The notes under the pieces: generated by a model
Seen by the model: the letters and a program-made list of their open reading frames with translations, nothing else
The model's database searches: none
Told to the model about the DNA's origin: nothing
Shown here: in pieces, positions 17,133 through 26,340 of the stretch
Layout of the letters: each line of letters starts with the position of its first letter
Position numbering within the stretch: position 1 is the stretch's first letter
NCBI RefSeq assembly: GCF_006337085.1
Contig: NZ_CP040882.1
Coordinates: 1,426,001-1,490,000 of the forward strand
Direction: 5' to 3'
Origin: Sutterella faecalis
GTDB taxonomy: Bacteria; Pseudomonadota; Gammaproteobacteria; Burkholderiales; Burkholderiaceae_F
Length of the DNA stretch: 64,000 nucleotides
Translations under genes and position numbers: made by a program

Positions 17133-18479
17133 TTACTTCTTCTTCGCAATATCCTTCACGTAGGGATTGTCCTTCGTGCGGAATTCAATCCGAAGCGGCG
17201 TGCCCGCCAGATTGAAGGCTTCGCGGAAATAGCCTTCGAGGTAGCGGCGGTAGCTTTCGCCGATGTCTTCGAGCGCGTTGCCGTGAATCACGATGACGGG
17301 CGGGTTCGAGCCGCCCTGATGCGCATAACGGGGCTTCGGACGGCCGCCGCGGGCGCGCGGGGGCTGCTGGCGCTGCACGGCCTCAAGGAGCGCGCGCGTG
17401 AGCTTCGGAGTCGACAGCTTCCGGTAGGCCGCAGCATGCGCCTCGTCCACAGCCTTCATGAGATGGTTGAGGCCGTTTCTCTTCAGAGCTGAGATGCGGA
17501 TCATGCGCGCCCAGCGCAGGAAGTGGAGCTTGTGCTCGAGCTCAAGGTTGAAGCGTTCGCGCTCGTAGCTGTCAAGGAGATCCCACTTATTGATTGCAAC
17601 CACGAGGGCGCGGCCCGAGTCGAGGACGTAGCCCGCAATGTGGGCGTCGCCTTCGCTCACGCCTTCCTTGGCGTCGAGAACGAGAATGACGACATTCGAA
17701 TCCTCGATCGCCTGAAGCGTCTTCACGACGGAAAACTTTTCAACCGCTTCAAAAACGCGGCCCTTCTTTCTGAGGCCCGCCGTATCGACGAGCTCGTAGG
17801 GTCGGCCGCCGTATTCAAAGTCCACCTTGATCGCGTCGCGCGTGGTGCCCGGCATGTCGTAGGCAATGACGCGCTCTTCGCCGATGAGCGAATTAATTAA
17901 GGTCGACTTGCCTGCATTCGGACGCCCGGCGAGCGTCACCTTGAGGCGCTTCGGAGCATCGGGATCGGGCGCTTCCTCAGGTTCCTCGGGCGGGCACTTT
18001 TCGAGCGCGAGCTCAATCACGTCCCGCACGCCCTGGCCGTGCGCGCCCGAGACCAGATAGGGTTCGCCGAGACCGAGCTCGTAGAACTCCGCCTTGGCGG
18101 TTTCAGAGAGCCCCTCGGCCTTGTTGACGAGAAGAAATACCGGACGGTCGGCGCGCCGCAGATGCTGCGCAATCCTCTGATCCTGGGGCGTAAGTCCCGC
18201 GCGCGCATCGCAGAGAAAGAGCACGCAGTCGGCCTCTTCAATCGCGAGCTCCGCCTGTCCGGCCATCGCCTGGACGATGCCTTCGCTGCGCACGGGCTCA
18301 AAGCCGCCCGTATCGATCACGATATAGGGCCTGGAACCCACGCGCCCCTGACCATACTGACGGTCGCGAGTAAGACCGGGAAAATCCGCCACGATGGCGT
18401 CTCGGCTGCGGGTGAGCCGATTAAAGAAAGTCGACTTGCCGACATTAGGCCGGCCCACGAGAGCGATGACTGGAAGCAT
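17133..18479 (-). CDS. der: Ribosome assembly GTPase Der (EngA)
   Basis: Der is an essential double GTPase for 50S subunit assembly. The 448-residue protein contains two G domains in tandem, with Walker A GRPNVGKST (residues 8-16) and GRPNAGKST (near 185). Matching DTGGFE and DTAGLRKKG switch motifs and NKAE/NKWD specificity motifs follow. The C-terminal KH-like domain includes YRRYLEGYFREAFNLAGTPLRIEFR (shown in part: LAGTPLRIEFR). It is the last gene of the bamB cluster, 116 bp after bamB. Confidence 0.97.
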   Translation of the reverse strand: MLPVIALVGRPNVGKSTFFNRLTRSRDAIVADFPGLTRDRQYGQGRVGSRPYIVIDTGGFEPVRSEGIVQAMAGQAELAIEEADCVLFLCDARAGLTPQDQRIAQHLRRADRPVFLLVNKAEGLSETAKAEFYELGLGEPYLVSGAHGQGVRDVIELALEKCPPEEPEEAPDPDAPKRLKVTLAGRPNAGKSTLINSLIGEERVIAYDMPGTTRDAIKVDFEYGGRPYELVDTAGLRKKGRVFEAVEKFSVVKTLQAIEDSNVVILVLDAKEGVSEGDAHIAGYVLDSGRALVVAINKWDLLDSYERERFNLELEHKLHFLRWARMIRISALKRNGLNHLMKAVDEAHAAAYRKLSTPKLTRALLEAVQRQQPPRARGGRPKPRYAHQGGSNPPVIVIHGNALEDIGESYRRYLEGYFREAFNLAGTPLRIEFRTKDNPYVKDIAKKK

Positions 18480-18595
18480 GAGAAAAAAATGGGGTTCAAG
18501 AAAATTAAAAAGGCCGCGCCCGGGACGCTATCGACCCAGCGCGGCGCTTCTGGTGGAAGGCGGCTCTGGAATTCCGCCGCCTTCAAGAGGGAGTC

Positions 18596-19738
18596 TTATT
18601 CGCCGCCCTCAACAACGTAGGCCACATCGCCCTCAACCGTCTGGAAGACGGCGCCGTAGCCGTACTGCGCGGCAGGCGTCGTCACGGCGCCCGAAAGACG
18701 CGTGCGGCCGACCGCTTCACCCGTTGCCGGGTCGAGGAACGTGATGTTGCCTTCATAGTCGCCGAAAGCGAGCGCCGCGCCCACGCGGATGGGAGCCGAT
18801 GCACCGCGGTAGAGGAAGCGGTCGTTCACCCACGCCTCGCGCCCGTTCTGGCGGTTGTAGGCGTGAAGCCTCCCGGCATCGTCCACTTCGTAGACGAGGC
18901 GTCCGTCGGCCACGGGACCCGTGACGGCGCTCACCGGCGCGTTCCAGACGAGGCGGCCGTTCTGCGTATGCATGCAGACGACGTTCCCCTGGAAGGCGGC
19001 GGCGCACATGAGTTCCTGATCCACCCAGGGGCGGCCCACAACGTCGATCAGACGCTCGACTTCGGTAATGCCCTTCGCCTGACCGATCACGGCGTCGAAC
19101 ACCACGCGGCCGTCATTGGGGTTGAGCGCAAGAAGGCGCCCGTTCGCCTGACCGATCAAAACGCCCGCGGGCGACCAGGCCATCTGCGAGAAGTCTCTCA
19201 GCGTAAGGGCGGGCGCCTGACCCTGGTAGTGCCAGAGCCTCTGGCCCGTGATGAGATCGAACCCCGTGATGCGGGTGTCCGACGTCTTCACGATCACGCG
19301 GCCCGCGCCGACCAGGGGCGGCACCTCGATGTCGGATGAAAGCTTCGCCTCCCAGACGAGCTTCCCTTCGGCATCGAAAACCTGCACCTTGCCCTTGTCG
19401 GTGCCGACGGCAACGTGGCTCCCGTCGGTGCCGACGCCGGCCGTAACCTCGCCGTCCGTTTCCGCACGCCAGACTTCATTGCCCGTCTGGCGGTCAAGAC
19501 GCACGACGCGGCTTTCGCCTGCCGCGTAAACCGCCGTATCGGTGACGGCCGGAGCAAGATTTGCCGCAACCGCATCGCCCACGTTCGTGCGCCACACGAC
19601 CCGGGCTTCCATCTTTTCCGAGAAGTCGGGATAGTCATGCGGCTCATGCGGGTCCGACGACGAGAAGATGCCGCAGCCGGTAAGCGGAAGCGCGAGGGCA
19701 AGGGCTGCCGCGATGGGAAGCAATTTCTGGATGGCCAT
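18596..19738 (-). CDS. bamB: Outer membrane assembly lipoprotein BamB
   Basis: BamB is the beta-propeller lipoprotein of the BAM complex that inserts beta-barrel proteins. The 380-residue precursor has a signal peptide with lipobox LTGC at 18-21. It is followed by repeated PQQ-like blades such as YAAGESRVVRLDRQTGNEVWR, VQVFDAEGKLVWE and LHAYNRQNGREAWV (segments shown in part). Serine and glycine after the Cys fit outer-membrane sorting. Its place between yfgM and der is the standard order. Confidence 0.95.
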   Translation of the reverse strand: MAIQKLLPIAAALALALPLTGCGIFSSSDPHEPHDYPDFSEKMEARVVWRTNVGDAVAANLAPAVTDTAVYAAGESRVVRLDRQTGNEVWRAETDGEVTAGVGTDGSHVAVGTDKGKVQVFDAEGKLVWEAKLSSDIEVPPLVGAGRVIVKTSDTRITGFDLITGQRLWHYQGQAPALTLRDFSQMAWSPAGVLIGQANGRLLALNPNDGRVVFDAVIGQAKGITEVERLIDVVGRPWVDQELMCAAAFQGNVVCMHTQNGRLVWNAPVSAVTGPVADGRLVYEVDDAGRLHAYNRQNGREAWVNDRFLYRGASAPIRVGAALAFGDYEGNITFLDPATGEAVGRTRLSGAVTTPAAQYGYGAVFQTVEGDVAYVVEGGE

Positions 19739-19870
19739 TTGTGAATCTGAAAAAAAATTTCCTGAGCTGCCGCCTGCGAAGACTTTCGTCTCCCTCGGGT
19801 CAGCTTCGTGCCGGAATTCTAAAAGAAAACGCCTTCTTAAAGCGCTCCGGGGAAGCGCCTGAAATAAGGA

Positions 19871-19915
19871 AGGAGGCGAATGGCCGGCAAAGCGGCCAGT
19901 CAGCCTCCTCTTTTT
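19871..19915. terminator. Strong hairpin between yfgM and bamB
   Basis: AGGAGGC (19871-19877) pairs with GCCTCCT (19903-19909), with an inner TGGCC/GGCCA stem. The clean T-run is on the plus side (19911-19915), while the minus side has only TTCCTTATTT. In the direction of the operon it may attenuate rather than stop transcription into bamB. Confidence 0.55.
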
Positions 19916-19953
19916 CCGGCCTCCGCGAGCAGTGCTCAGGCGGTTCCGAGCGC

Positions 19954-20592
19954 TCAGCCTTCCTGCGGGAGGTTGGCGAGCTTCAGTTCAATGACGCGCG
20001 CGAGCGCATTCTGATGGTCGGTCGCCTGAGCGGCCTTGGTCCACGCTTCGCGGGCCTTCTTCAGGTCGCCCTTCGCCGCCCAGATGTCGCCTTCGCGGTC
20101 GTGGTAGAGACCGAGCTGGCTTGAATCGGGCTTCGCGGCCTCAAGGGTCTTCAAGGCATCGTCGAGCTTCCCTTCATCAAAGAGAACGCCCGCGAGGCGA
20201 ATGCGTGCGAGCGCATCGTATTCGGGACGGCCCGACTTCTCAATCACCCACTCGAGCTTCGTTTTCGCTTCGGCGAAGTTCCCCGAGTCGAGCGCGACGT
20301 TGGCGGCGGAAAGTGCGGCGAGCGGCGCATAGATCGTGGAGCCGTACTCCGTGACGAGACCCGTCGAGAGCGAGCTCACGTTCTTCTGGTCATTCGTCTG
20401 CACCGCATGCTGGAGCTGCGCGTACATGCCGGCAGCCTTGGCGGCTTCGTTTCTCTGCCACCAGTTCCAGCCGTTCCAGCCGGCAAACCCGAGGCAGACC
20501 ACGCAGACGGCAGCGGTAACCGGGGTGCCCCACCGGTCCCACCACGCCTTCATTTGGTCAATGCTCTCCTGCTCTTCCAAGTCGTAAGCCAT
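19954..20592 (-). CDS. yfgM: YfgM-family TPR membrane protein
   Basis: This 212-residue protein starts with a short cytoplasmic segment and one membrane span (about 20-43, GTPVTAAVCVVCLGFAGW). A periplasmic helical repeat region with LEEQESIDQMKAWWDRWGTP at the N-terminus (the YfgM signature, shown in part) accompanies it. YfgM associates with the Sec translocon and with periplasmic chaperones such as PpiD. It sits between hisS and bamB as in other betaproteobacteria. Confidence 0.9.
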   Translation of the reverse strand: MAYDLEEQESIDQMKAWWDRWGTPVTAAVCVVCLGFAGWNGWNWWQRNEAAKAAGMYAQLQHAVQTNDQKNVSSLSTGLVTEYGSTIYAPLAALSAANVALDSGNFAEAKTKLEWVIEKSGRPEYDALARIRLAGVLFDEGKLDDALKTLEAAKPDSSQLGLYHDREGDIWAAKGDLKKAREAWTKAAQATDHQNALARVIELKLANLPQEG

Positions 20593-20692
20593 GGCTCAAA
20601 CTCTCTTTTATCTCTAATGAAGTGTCGTATCTGAAGAGAAGCGGCGCCCGGGGAACCCGGACTCCCTTCTCTTCACAATTGCGGAATATTTA

Positions 20693-21979
20693 TCAGGCCT
20701 TGAGCGCCGCAGCCACGCGGGCGGCAGCCTCATTCACGGGCTCGAGCGCCTGTTCGGCATAGGCATTCGCCCCTGCGCGCAAGGCCTTTATGCCCACCAT
20801 GCCCTGAGCAAGCTCATCGGCCGTGGCGAAGACGGCAAGCTTCGCGCCCGAGGCGTCCGCCTTCTTCATCTGGCTCTTGATGCTCGCCTCGCCCGGATGC
20901 GTGATAACGCGGATGCCGAGGTCGCGCATCTCCTCAGCGAGACGCATCGCAGCAATCTGCGAGTCGCCGCCGTGGTGCAGAACATAGACATCCGTCTGGG
21001 TGCGTTCGGGAACGTTCCCCACCTCGCGCATGAGTTCGATCACGCGCTCCATGCCCATGGCGAAGCCCACGCCCGGCGCGGGACGGCCGCCCAGCATTTC
21101 AACGAGCGGATCGTAGCGTCCGCCGCCGCAGATCGTGCCCTGCGAACCGAGACGATCCGTGATCCACTCAAAGACCGTGTGGTTGTAGTAGTCGAGACCG
21201 CGAACGAGGCGCGGATTAATCGTGTACTCAATGCCGGCCGCGGAAATAAGCTCCTCAAGGCGCGAGAGGAACGCACGGCTTTCGTCTCCGAGGAAGTCGA
21301 GAAGCTTCGGCGCGGCGTTGACGAGGTCCTGCATCTCGGGATTCTTCGTATCGAGAATGCGCAGCGGATTCGTGTAGAGGCGGCGCTCCGCATCCTCATC
21401 GAGCTCATCCTTATGGGCTTCGAAGTAGGCAATCAGCGCCTCGCGGTGCGCCTGACGCTCGTTCTGGGCGCCCAGCGTATTCATCTCGAGCTTCACCGGA
21501 CCAATGCCGAGGGCCTTCCACATGCGAGCGAGCATGACGATCATTTCGGCGTCGATGTCCGGACCCGCCATGCCGAGCGCTTCGGCGCCCAGCTGATGGA
21601 ACTGGCGGTAGCGGCCGCGCTGGGGACGCTCATGGCGGAACATCGGGCCGCAGTACCAGAGGCGCTGCGTGGTTCCGTAAAGGAGGTTGTGCTCATTCAC
21701 GGCGCGCACGACCGCAGAGGTGCACTCCGGACGGAGCGTGAGCTGGTCGCCGTTCATCGAATCGGTGAAGGAATACATTTCCTTCTCGACGATATCGGTC
21801 ACTTCGCCCACGCCGCGCGTGAAGACGCGGGTATTTTCAAGAATCGGCGTACGGATTTCCTGATAGCCGTACTCTTCGAGGACGCCCACGCAGGTCTTCT
21901 GCACAAACTGCCAGATGGCGGCGTCCTGCGGGAGCATGTCGTTCATGCCCTTGACGCCGGTGAATTTTTCCTTAGCCAT
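20693..21979 (-). CDS. hisS: Histidine--tRNA ligase
   Basis: HisS charges tRNA-His. This 428-residue class II synthetase shows GVKGMNDMLPQDA at the N-terminus, motif 2 (FRHERPQRGRYRQFHQLGAE) and the histidine-A motifs LVRGLDYYNHTVFEW and GGRYDPLVEMLGG. An anticodon-binding domain ends the protein. All are near their usual places. It is preceded by ispG, with a hairpin between them. Confidence 0.97.
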   Translation of the reverse strand: MAKEKFTGVKGMNDMLPQDAAIWQFVQKTCVGVLEEYGYQEIRTPILENTRVFTRGVGEVTDIVEKEMYSFTDSMNGDQLTLRPECTSAVVRAVNEHNLLYGTTQRLWYCGPMFRHERPQRGRYRQFHQLGAEALGMAGPDIDAEMIVMLARMWKALGIGPVKLEMNTLGAQNERQAHREALIAYFEAHKDELDEDAERRLYTNPLRILDTKNPEMQDLVNAAPKLLDFLGDESRAFLSRLEELISAAGIEYTINPRLVRGLDYYNHTVFEWITDRLGSQGTICGGGRYDPLVEMLGGRPAPGVGFAMGMERVIELMREVGNVPERTQTDVYVLHHGGDSQIAAMRLAEEMRDLGIRVITHPGEASIKSQMKKADASGAKLAVFATADELAQGMVGIKALRAGANAYAEQALEPVNEAAARVAAALKA

Positions 21980-22031
21980 TTCGCCTGAGGTTTCTCAACG
22001 TATTGGAAGCGCCCCGGACGCCTGAGTGAAA

Positions 22032-22056
22032 AGCCTCTTCACTGAGGCTTCTCCTT
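22032..22056. terminator. Hairpin between ispG and hisS
   Basis: An AAGCCTC/GAGGCTT stem with a 6-base loop lies at about 22028-22047. It is followed by TTTTC on the minus strand and CTCCTTTT on the plus strand. It may partly separate hisS transcription from ispG. Confidence 0.45.
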
Positions 22057-22135
22057 TTGACCGCAGGCGCTTCCCGACAATGAATTCGTGTTTTCGTCCC
22101 CCTTTCTGCCCGAAAGCGAGAGACCGGAACCTTCG

Positions 22136-23386
22136 TTAATGGCGGGTTCCCCAGGTCTCGAAGACGAATTTTTCAATGATATCCTGAAACTGCCGGGCAA
22201 TGTCCTCGCCCTTCAGAACTCCGGCCTTTTCGCCCCGGATATAAACCGGTGCAACCGGGCTTTCGCCGGAGCCGGGAAGGCTCACGCCGATGTCGGCCTG
22301 ACGGCTTTCGCCGGGTCCGTTCACCACGCAGCCCATGACGGCGACCTTCATCGATTCCGACCCCGGGCAGAGGCGCCGCCATTCGGGCGCCCGGCGCCTC
22401 AGGTAGCGCTGCGTCTCTTCGGCAAGCTTCTGAAAGAGGTCGGACGAGGTCCGACCGCACCCCGGGCAGCTCGTCACCATGGGGGTGAAGGAGCGAAGAT
22501 CCATCGACTGGAGAATCTCCTGCGCGACGATCACCTCTTCCGTTCTCGGCGCACCCGGAGCGGGCGTCAGGGAAACGCGGATCGTGTCGCCGATCCCTTC
22601 TTCAAGCAGGACGGAGAGAGCGGCCGTTGAGGCGACGATCCCCTTGCTTCCGATCCCGGCTTCGGTAAGCCCCAGATGAAGCGCCCAGGAAGAGCGCTTT
22701 GCGAGATCGCGATAAAGGGCAATGAGTTCCTGAACCTCGGAAACCTTGCAGGAAAGCACAATGCGGTTGGCCGGGAGCCCGAGGGCTTCCGCGGCCGCTG
22801 CCGACTGAACGGCGCTCTCGACCAATGCTTTTCTCAGCACCGCCTGAGGCGTCAGGAGCCCGCCCGACTTCAGGTTTTCGTCCATCAGACGCCCGAGGAG
22901 CGCCTGGTCGAGCGACCCGCCGTTCACGCCGATGCGCACGGCCGCACCCCACTTCTTCGCCGCCTCGATCATGAGGGCGAAATTCTCTTCCTGACGCGAA
23001 CCCTTTCCGACATTGCCCGGATTGATGCGGTACTTCGAGAGCGCGGCCGCGCATTCCGGAATTTCCGTGAGAAGCTTGTGGCCGTTGTAGTGAAAGTCGC
23101 CCACGAGCGGAACAAAGATCCCGGCGGCATCAAGCCGCGCACGGATTTCCGGCACCGCACGCGCTGCTTCCGGCGTATTCACCGTGAGGCGAACGAGTTC
23201 GGAACCGGCCGAAGCAAGTTCGGAAGCCTGCGCGTAGGTGGCTTCAACATCCGCCGTGGCGGTATTGGTCATCGACTGGACGACGACGGGCCGCCCTCCG
23301 CCGATGACCACACGGGTGTCCTTCCAGACGACTTCAACCGGGGTGGTGTAGTGGCGGCGAAGAGCCGTCGTCTCAATAACCGGCAT
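22136..23386 (-). CDS. ispG: 4-hydroxy-3-methylbut-2-enyl diphosphate synthase
   Basis: IspG (GcpE) reduces MEcPP to HMBPP in the methylerythritol phosphate pathway of isoprenoid synthesis, using a 4Fe-4S cluster. The 416-residue protein has the TIM-barrel half with VQSMTNTATADVEAT and RINPGNVG. The cluster half has cysteines in TSCPGCGRTSSDLF and GCVVNGPGES. No residue appears missing. It lies 20 bp after rodZ and is presumably co-transcribed. Confidence 0.96.
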   Translation of the reverse strand: MPVIETTALRRHYTTPVEVVWKDTRVVIGGGRPVVVQSMTNTATADVEATYAQASELASAGSELVRLTVNTPEAARAVPEIRARLDAAGIFVPLVGDFHYNGHKLLTEIPECAAALSKYRINPGNVGKGSRQEENFALMIEAAKKWGAAVRIGVNGGSLDQALLGRLMDENLKSGGLLTPQAVLRKALVESAVQSAAAAEALGLPANRIVLSCKVSEVQELIALYRDLAKRSSWALHLGLTEAGIGSKGIVASTAALSVLLEEGIGDTIRVSLTPAPGAPRTEEVIVAQEILQSMDLRSFTPMVTSCPGCGRTSSDLFQKLAEETQRYLRRRAPEWRRLCPGSESMKVAVMGCVVNGPGESRQADIGVSLPGSGESPVAPVYIRGEKAGVLKGEDIARQFQDIIEKFVFETWGTRH

Positions 23387-23406
23387 GCTGATCTCTTTCC
23401 GAGCCT

Positions 23407-24495
23407 TTATTCAAGCGTGATGCGGCTGATGCCGTTTCGCGTTTCCTGACGGATGTCGTAGGGCTTGCCGTCGATCGTGAGCGTGAGCGCTCCGGCATTG
23501 CCCACGGTGATCCGCGAGCCCTGCGGAATATCCGCCGTTACGGGGGAGCCCGGCTGCATTTCGCGCGCAATGACGTTCCTGCCGTTGGGCGCAATCACCT
23601 GCACCCAGCAGGGGCTCGTCACCTCAAAGCGCACGACCCGGATGGGAACGCCAGCGGGAGCCGTCTGGGGAGTCTGAGACGCCGCAGCGGTACTGGCCGC
23701 AGGCTGAGTCTGAGGCTGAGTCTGAGGCGCTTGAGCCGGAGTTTCCGGCTGCGCCTGAGCGGCGTTTGCCGGCGCGGCATTCGTCTGGGGAGCAGCCGGA
23801 GAAGCCTCGCGCGAAGCCGGAGCATCTGCAGCATTCTCTGCGGACGCTCCATTGGCGCCAGCGGGCGCAGCCTCAACGCTGGCCGACGCATTCTGCGCAT
23901 CCCCTTCAGTGGCGCCCGACTCAACCTTCTGCGCTTCGCTGCCCGAATGGACGCCCGCAAACTGATCGGTATAGACCGCCCAGATGCCGGCAGAAACGAC
24001 GGCAACGAGGAGCGCGAGAAGCGCCACCTTGAGGCCGCGATGACGCGGCGTCGAATTGATCACCTCTTCTCTTGACGGGTCGTGAAGCGGGATCTGGCCG
24101 TGCTCGGCCGCACCTCCGCGCCGGCCGTAGCGGTTCATGTAGTCTTCGGCGAGCGCCTGCGGGTCGAGGCCGAGCGAATGGGCGCACCCGCGGATGAAGG
24201 CGCGGACGTAGACGGGTTCAGGCAAGGCCGAAACGTCTTCCTCTTCGAGCGCGCGAACCTGCGCGACCGAGAGGCGGCTTCTCACGGCCATGTCTCCGAG
24301 CGATATCCCCTGAGCTTCACGGGCCGCGCGAAGCATGGCGCCGAACCCCTGAGGAGCGGCCGCAGCCGGAGCAGCTTCGGAAGCTTCCGACGCCGTCGTC
24401 TCTCGAGGTTCATCTGCCGGAGCAAAGGTGGGCTCCACCGCCTTGGGCGCGGCATCAGCGCCGCCCTTCGTATTCGAATTGAATTCGTCTGCCAT
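23407..24495 (-). CDS. rodZ: Cytoskeletal protein RodZ
   Basis: RodZ links MreB filaments to the cell-wall elongation machinery. Starting at 24495 (MADEFNSNTKGG) it has 362 residues: a cytoplasmic helix-turn-helix domain (LRAAREAQGISLGDMAVRSR and LPEPVYVRAFIRGCA), a membrane span (ALLALLVAVVSAGIWAVY), and a long Ala/Gln/Pro-rich periplasmic linker. A C-terminal DUF4115 domain (CWVQVIAPNGRNVIAREMQPG, shown in part) closes the protein. The linker is repetitive at DNA level and may vary in length between strains. It follows rlmN by 32 bp. Confidence 0.93.
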   Translation of the reverse strand: MADEFNSNTKGGADAAPKAVEPTFAPADEPRETTASEASEAAPAAAAPQGFGAMLRAAREAQGISLGDMAVRSRLSVAQVRALEEEDVSALPEPVYVRAFIRGCAHSLGLDPQALAEDYMNRYGRRGGAAEHGQIPLHDPSREEVINSTPRHRGLKVALLALLVAVVSAGIWAVYTDQFAGVHSGSEAQKVESGATEGDAQNASASVEAAPAGANGASAENAADAPASREASPAAPQTNAAPANAAQAQPETPAQAPQTQPQTQPAASTAAASQTPQTAPAGVPIRVVRFEVTSPCWVQVIAPNGRNVIAREMQPGSPVTADIPQGSRITVGNAGALTLTIDGKPYDIRQETRNGISRITLE

Positions 24496-24527
24496 GGGTG
24501 AGCCTCCCACCGGTTTAAATGTTGGTT

Positions 24528-25727
24528 TCAGTTCCCGCGCTTTGCGCCGGACTTCTGAAGAATGACCGCCGCTTCCGCCTTCTGCTGGATGAGGCGCTCG
24601 GCGCGCCGGGTGCGGTCGCGCACCTCGCCCGCGAGCTGACCGCAGGCCGCGTCGATGTCGTCGCCGCGCGTCTTGCGGATCGTCGTCACGTAGCCCGCCT
24701 CATTCAGGCGCCGGCAGAACGCGAGCACGCGCTCGCGGTCGGGCTTCTCAAGGTCGGACTGCGGGAAGGGATTGAAGGGGATCAGATTGAATTTGCAGGG
24801 CACCTCTTCGCGGCGCACGAGCTTCACGAGCTCGTCGGCCTCGCGGAGGCTGTCGTTGATGCCGCCCAGCATCACGTATTCGAACGTGATGAAGTCGCGC
24901 GGCGCGACCCTGAGGTACCGCCGGCAGGCGGCCATCAGATCAGCGAGCGGGTGCTTGCGGTTGACGGGCATCAGCTTGTCGCGAAGTTCATCCGTCGCGG
25001 CATGCAGACTCACCGCAAGCGCCACGGGAGCGGCTTCGGCGAGCTTGTCCATCTGGCGCACAAGCCCCGAGGTGGACACGGTGACGCGGCGGCGGGACAG
25101 CCCGTATCCGTCGTCGTCCAGGAATATTTTCAGCGCGCGGATGACGTTCTCAAGGTTCTGCAGGGGCTCGCCCATGCCCATGAGCACCACATTGCTGATC
25201 ACGCGGTCGTTGGGATCGGTGATGCCGCGGTCGCGGCGCAGCTCGCGCTCAGCCCACCAGAGCTGACCCACGATTTCCGATGTGGTGAGATTGCGGTTGA
25301 AGCCCTGTTTTCCGGTCGAGCAGAAGAGGCACCCCATGGCGCATCCGGCCTGCGAGGAAATGCAGAGCGTCCCGCGGTCATCCTCGGGAATAAAAACTGA
25401 CTCGACAGCGTTGCCGCTGCCGACGTCGAAAAGCCACTTGCGCGTGCCGTCGGCCGACTTCTTTTCATGAATCGGCTGGGGCGAGCGGACCTCCGCCATG
25501 CGAATGAGCTTCGCGCGGAAGGTCTTCGCGAGATCGGTCATATCCTCGAAGTTGTCTGCGAGGTGGCGATGAATCCAGCGGGTGAGCTGGCGTGCGCGGA
25601 AGGGCTTTTCGCCGATTTCCGCGCACCATGCCTTGAGACCGTCCGCGTCGAAATCAAGCAGATTGACCTTCGGCGACTCCTCGCGGATGTCGCCCGAAGG
25701 TTGCTTAACGGGCGTCTCGTCAGACAT
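24528..25727 (-). CDS. rlmN: Dual-specificity RNA methyltransferase RlmN
   Basis: RlmN is a radical SAM enzyme that methylates C2 of adenine 2503 in 23S rRNA and A37 of some tRNAs. The 399-residue protein has the cluster-binding motif CAMGCLFCSTG (CxxxCxxC), GMGEPLQNLENV for SAM and the C-terminal cysteine in DDIDAACGQLAGE that forms the covalent intermediate. Its ATG shares a base with the ndk stop (TAATG), so translation is coupled. Confidence 0.96.
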   Translation of the reverse strand: MSDETPVKQPSGDIREESPKVNLLDFDADGLKAWCAEIGEKPFRARQLTRWIHRHLADNFEDMTDLAKTFRAKLIRMAEVRSPQPIHEKKSADGTRKWLFDVGSGNAVESVFIPEDDRGTLCISSQAGCAMGCLFCSTGKQGFNRNLTTSEIVGQLWWAERELRRDRGITDPNDRVISNVVLMGMGEPLQNLENVIRALKIFLDDDGYGLSRRRVTVSTSGLVRQMDKLAEAAPVALAVSLHAATDELRDKLMPVNRKHPLADLMAACRRYLRVAPRDFITFEYVMLGGINDSLREADELVKLVRREEVPCKFNLIPFNPFPQSDLEKPDRERVLAFCRRLNEAGYVTTIRKTRGDDIDAACGQLAGEVRDRTRRAERLIQQKAEAAVILQKSGAKRGN

Positions 25728-26152
25728 TAGCGGCTGTGAATCGCGAGCGTCGGGAAGAAGTAGGCGATTTCGACGGCAGCCGTTTCCGGAGCGTCGGAGC
25801 CGTGAACGGCGTTGGCGTCGATGCTTTCAGCAAAGTCGGCGCGGATGGTGCCGGGGGCGGCCTTTTTCGGATCCGTGGCGCCCATGAGCTCACGGTTCTT
25901 GAGGATGGCGCCTTCGCCTTCGAGGACCTGGATCATGACGGGGCCGGAGGTCATGAAGGAGACGAGATCCTTGAAGAAGGGACGTTCGCGGTGAACGGCG
26001 TAGAAGCCTTCGGCTTCGGCCTGGGAGAGCTGGCGCATCTGGGCGGCGACGATCTTGAGGCCGTTCGTTTCAAAGCGGGAGTAGATCTTGCCGATCACGT
26101 TCTTAGCAACGGCGTCCGGCTTGATGATGGAGAGAGTGCGCTCAATAGCCAT
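25727..26152 (-). CDS. ndk: Nucleoside diphosphate kinase
   Basis: Ndk transfers the terminal phosphate of ATP to other nucleoside diphosphates through a phosphohistidine. The start at 26152 (MAIERTLSIIKPDAVAKN) gives the normal 141 residues. The catalytic His117 lies in NAVHGSDAPE, and RPFFKDLVSFMTSGPV is the conserved helix-loop. A longer frame to 26272 is unsupported. It heads the ndk-rlmN-rodZ-ispG series; the 188 bp upstream must carry the promoter. Confidence 0.97.
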   Translation of the reverse strand: MAIERTLSIIKPDAVAKNVIGKIYSRFETNGLKIVAAQMRQLSQAEAEGFYAVHRERPFFKDLVSFMTSGPVMIQVLEGEGAILKNRELMGATDPKKAAPGTIRADFAESIDANAVHGSDAPETAAVEIAYFFPTLAIHSR

Positions 26153-26340
26153 TTTTTTCTCTTCTGGTAGGAAATTGGTGTTAGGGGAAGATGATGAACC
26201 CTTCTTTTCCGCATGAGGACATGAAAGGAGGAAAGGCCTTCCTGCGCTCAGGCGGGACCGGGCCCATTTCATCAGGCATGCGATTCTATCACGTGGTTTT
26301 GCCGAAACTTTTTCGCCCCTGCGACATCAATTGCGAAGAA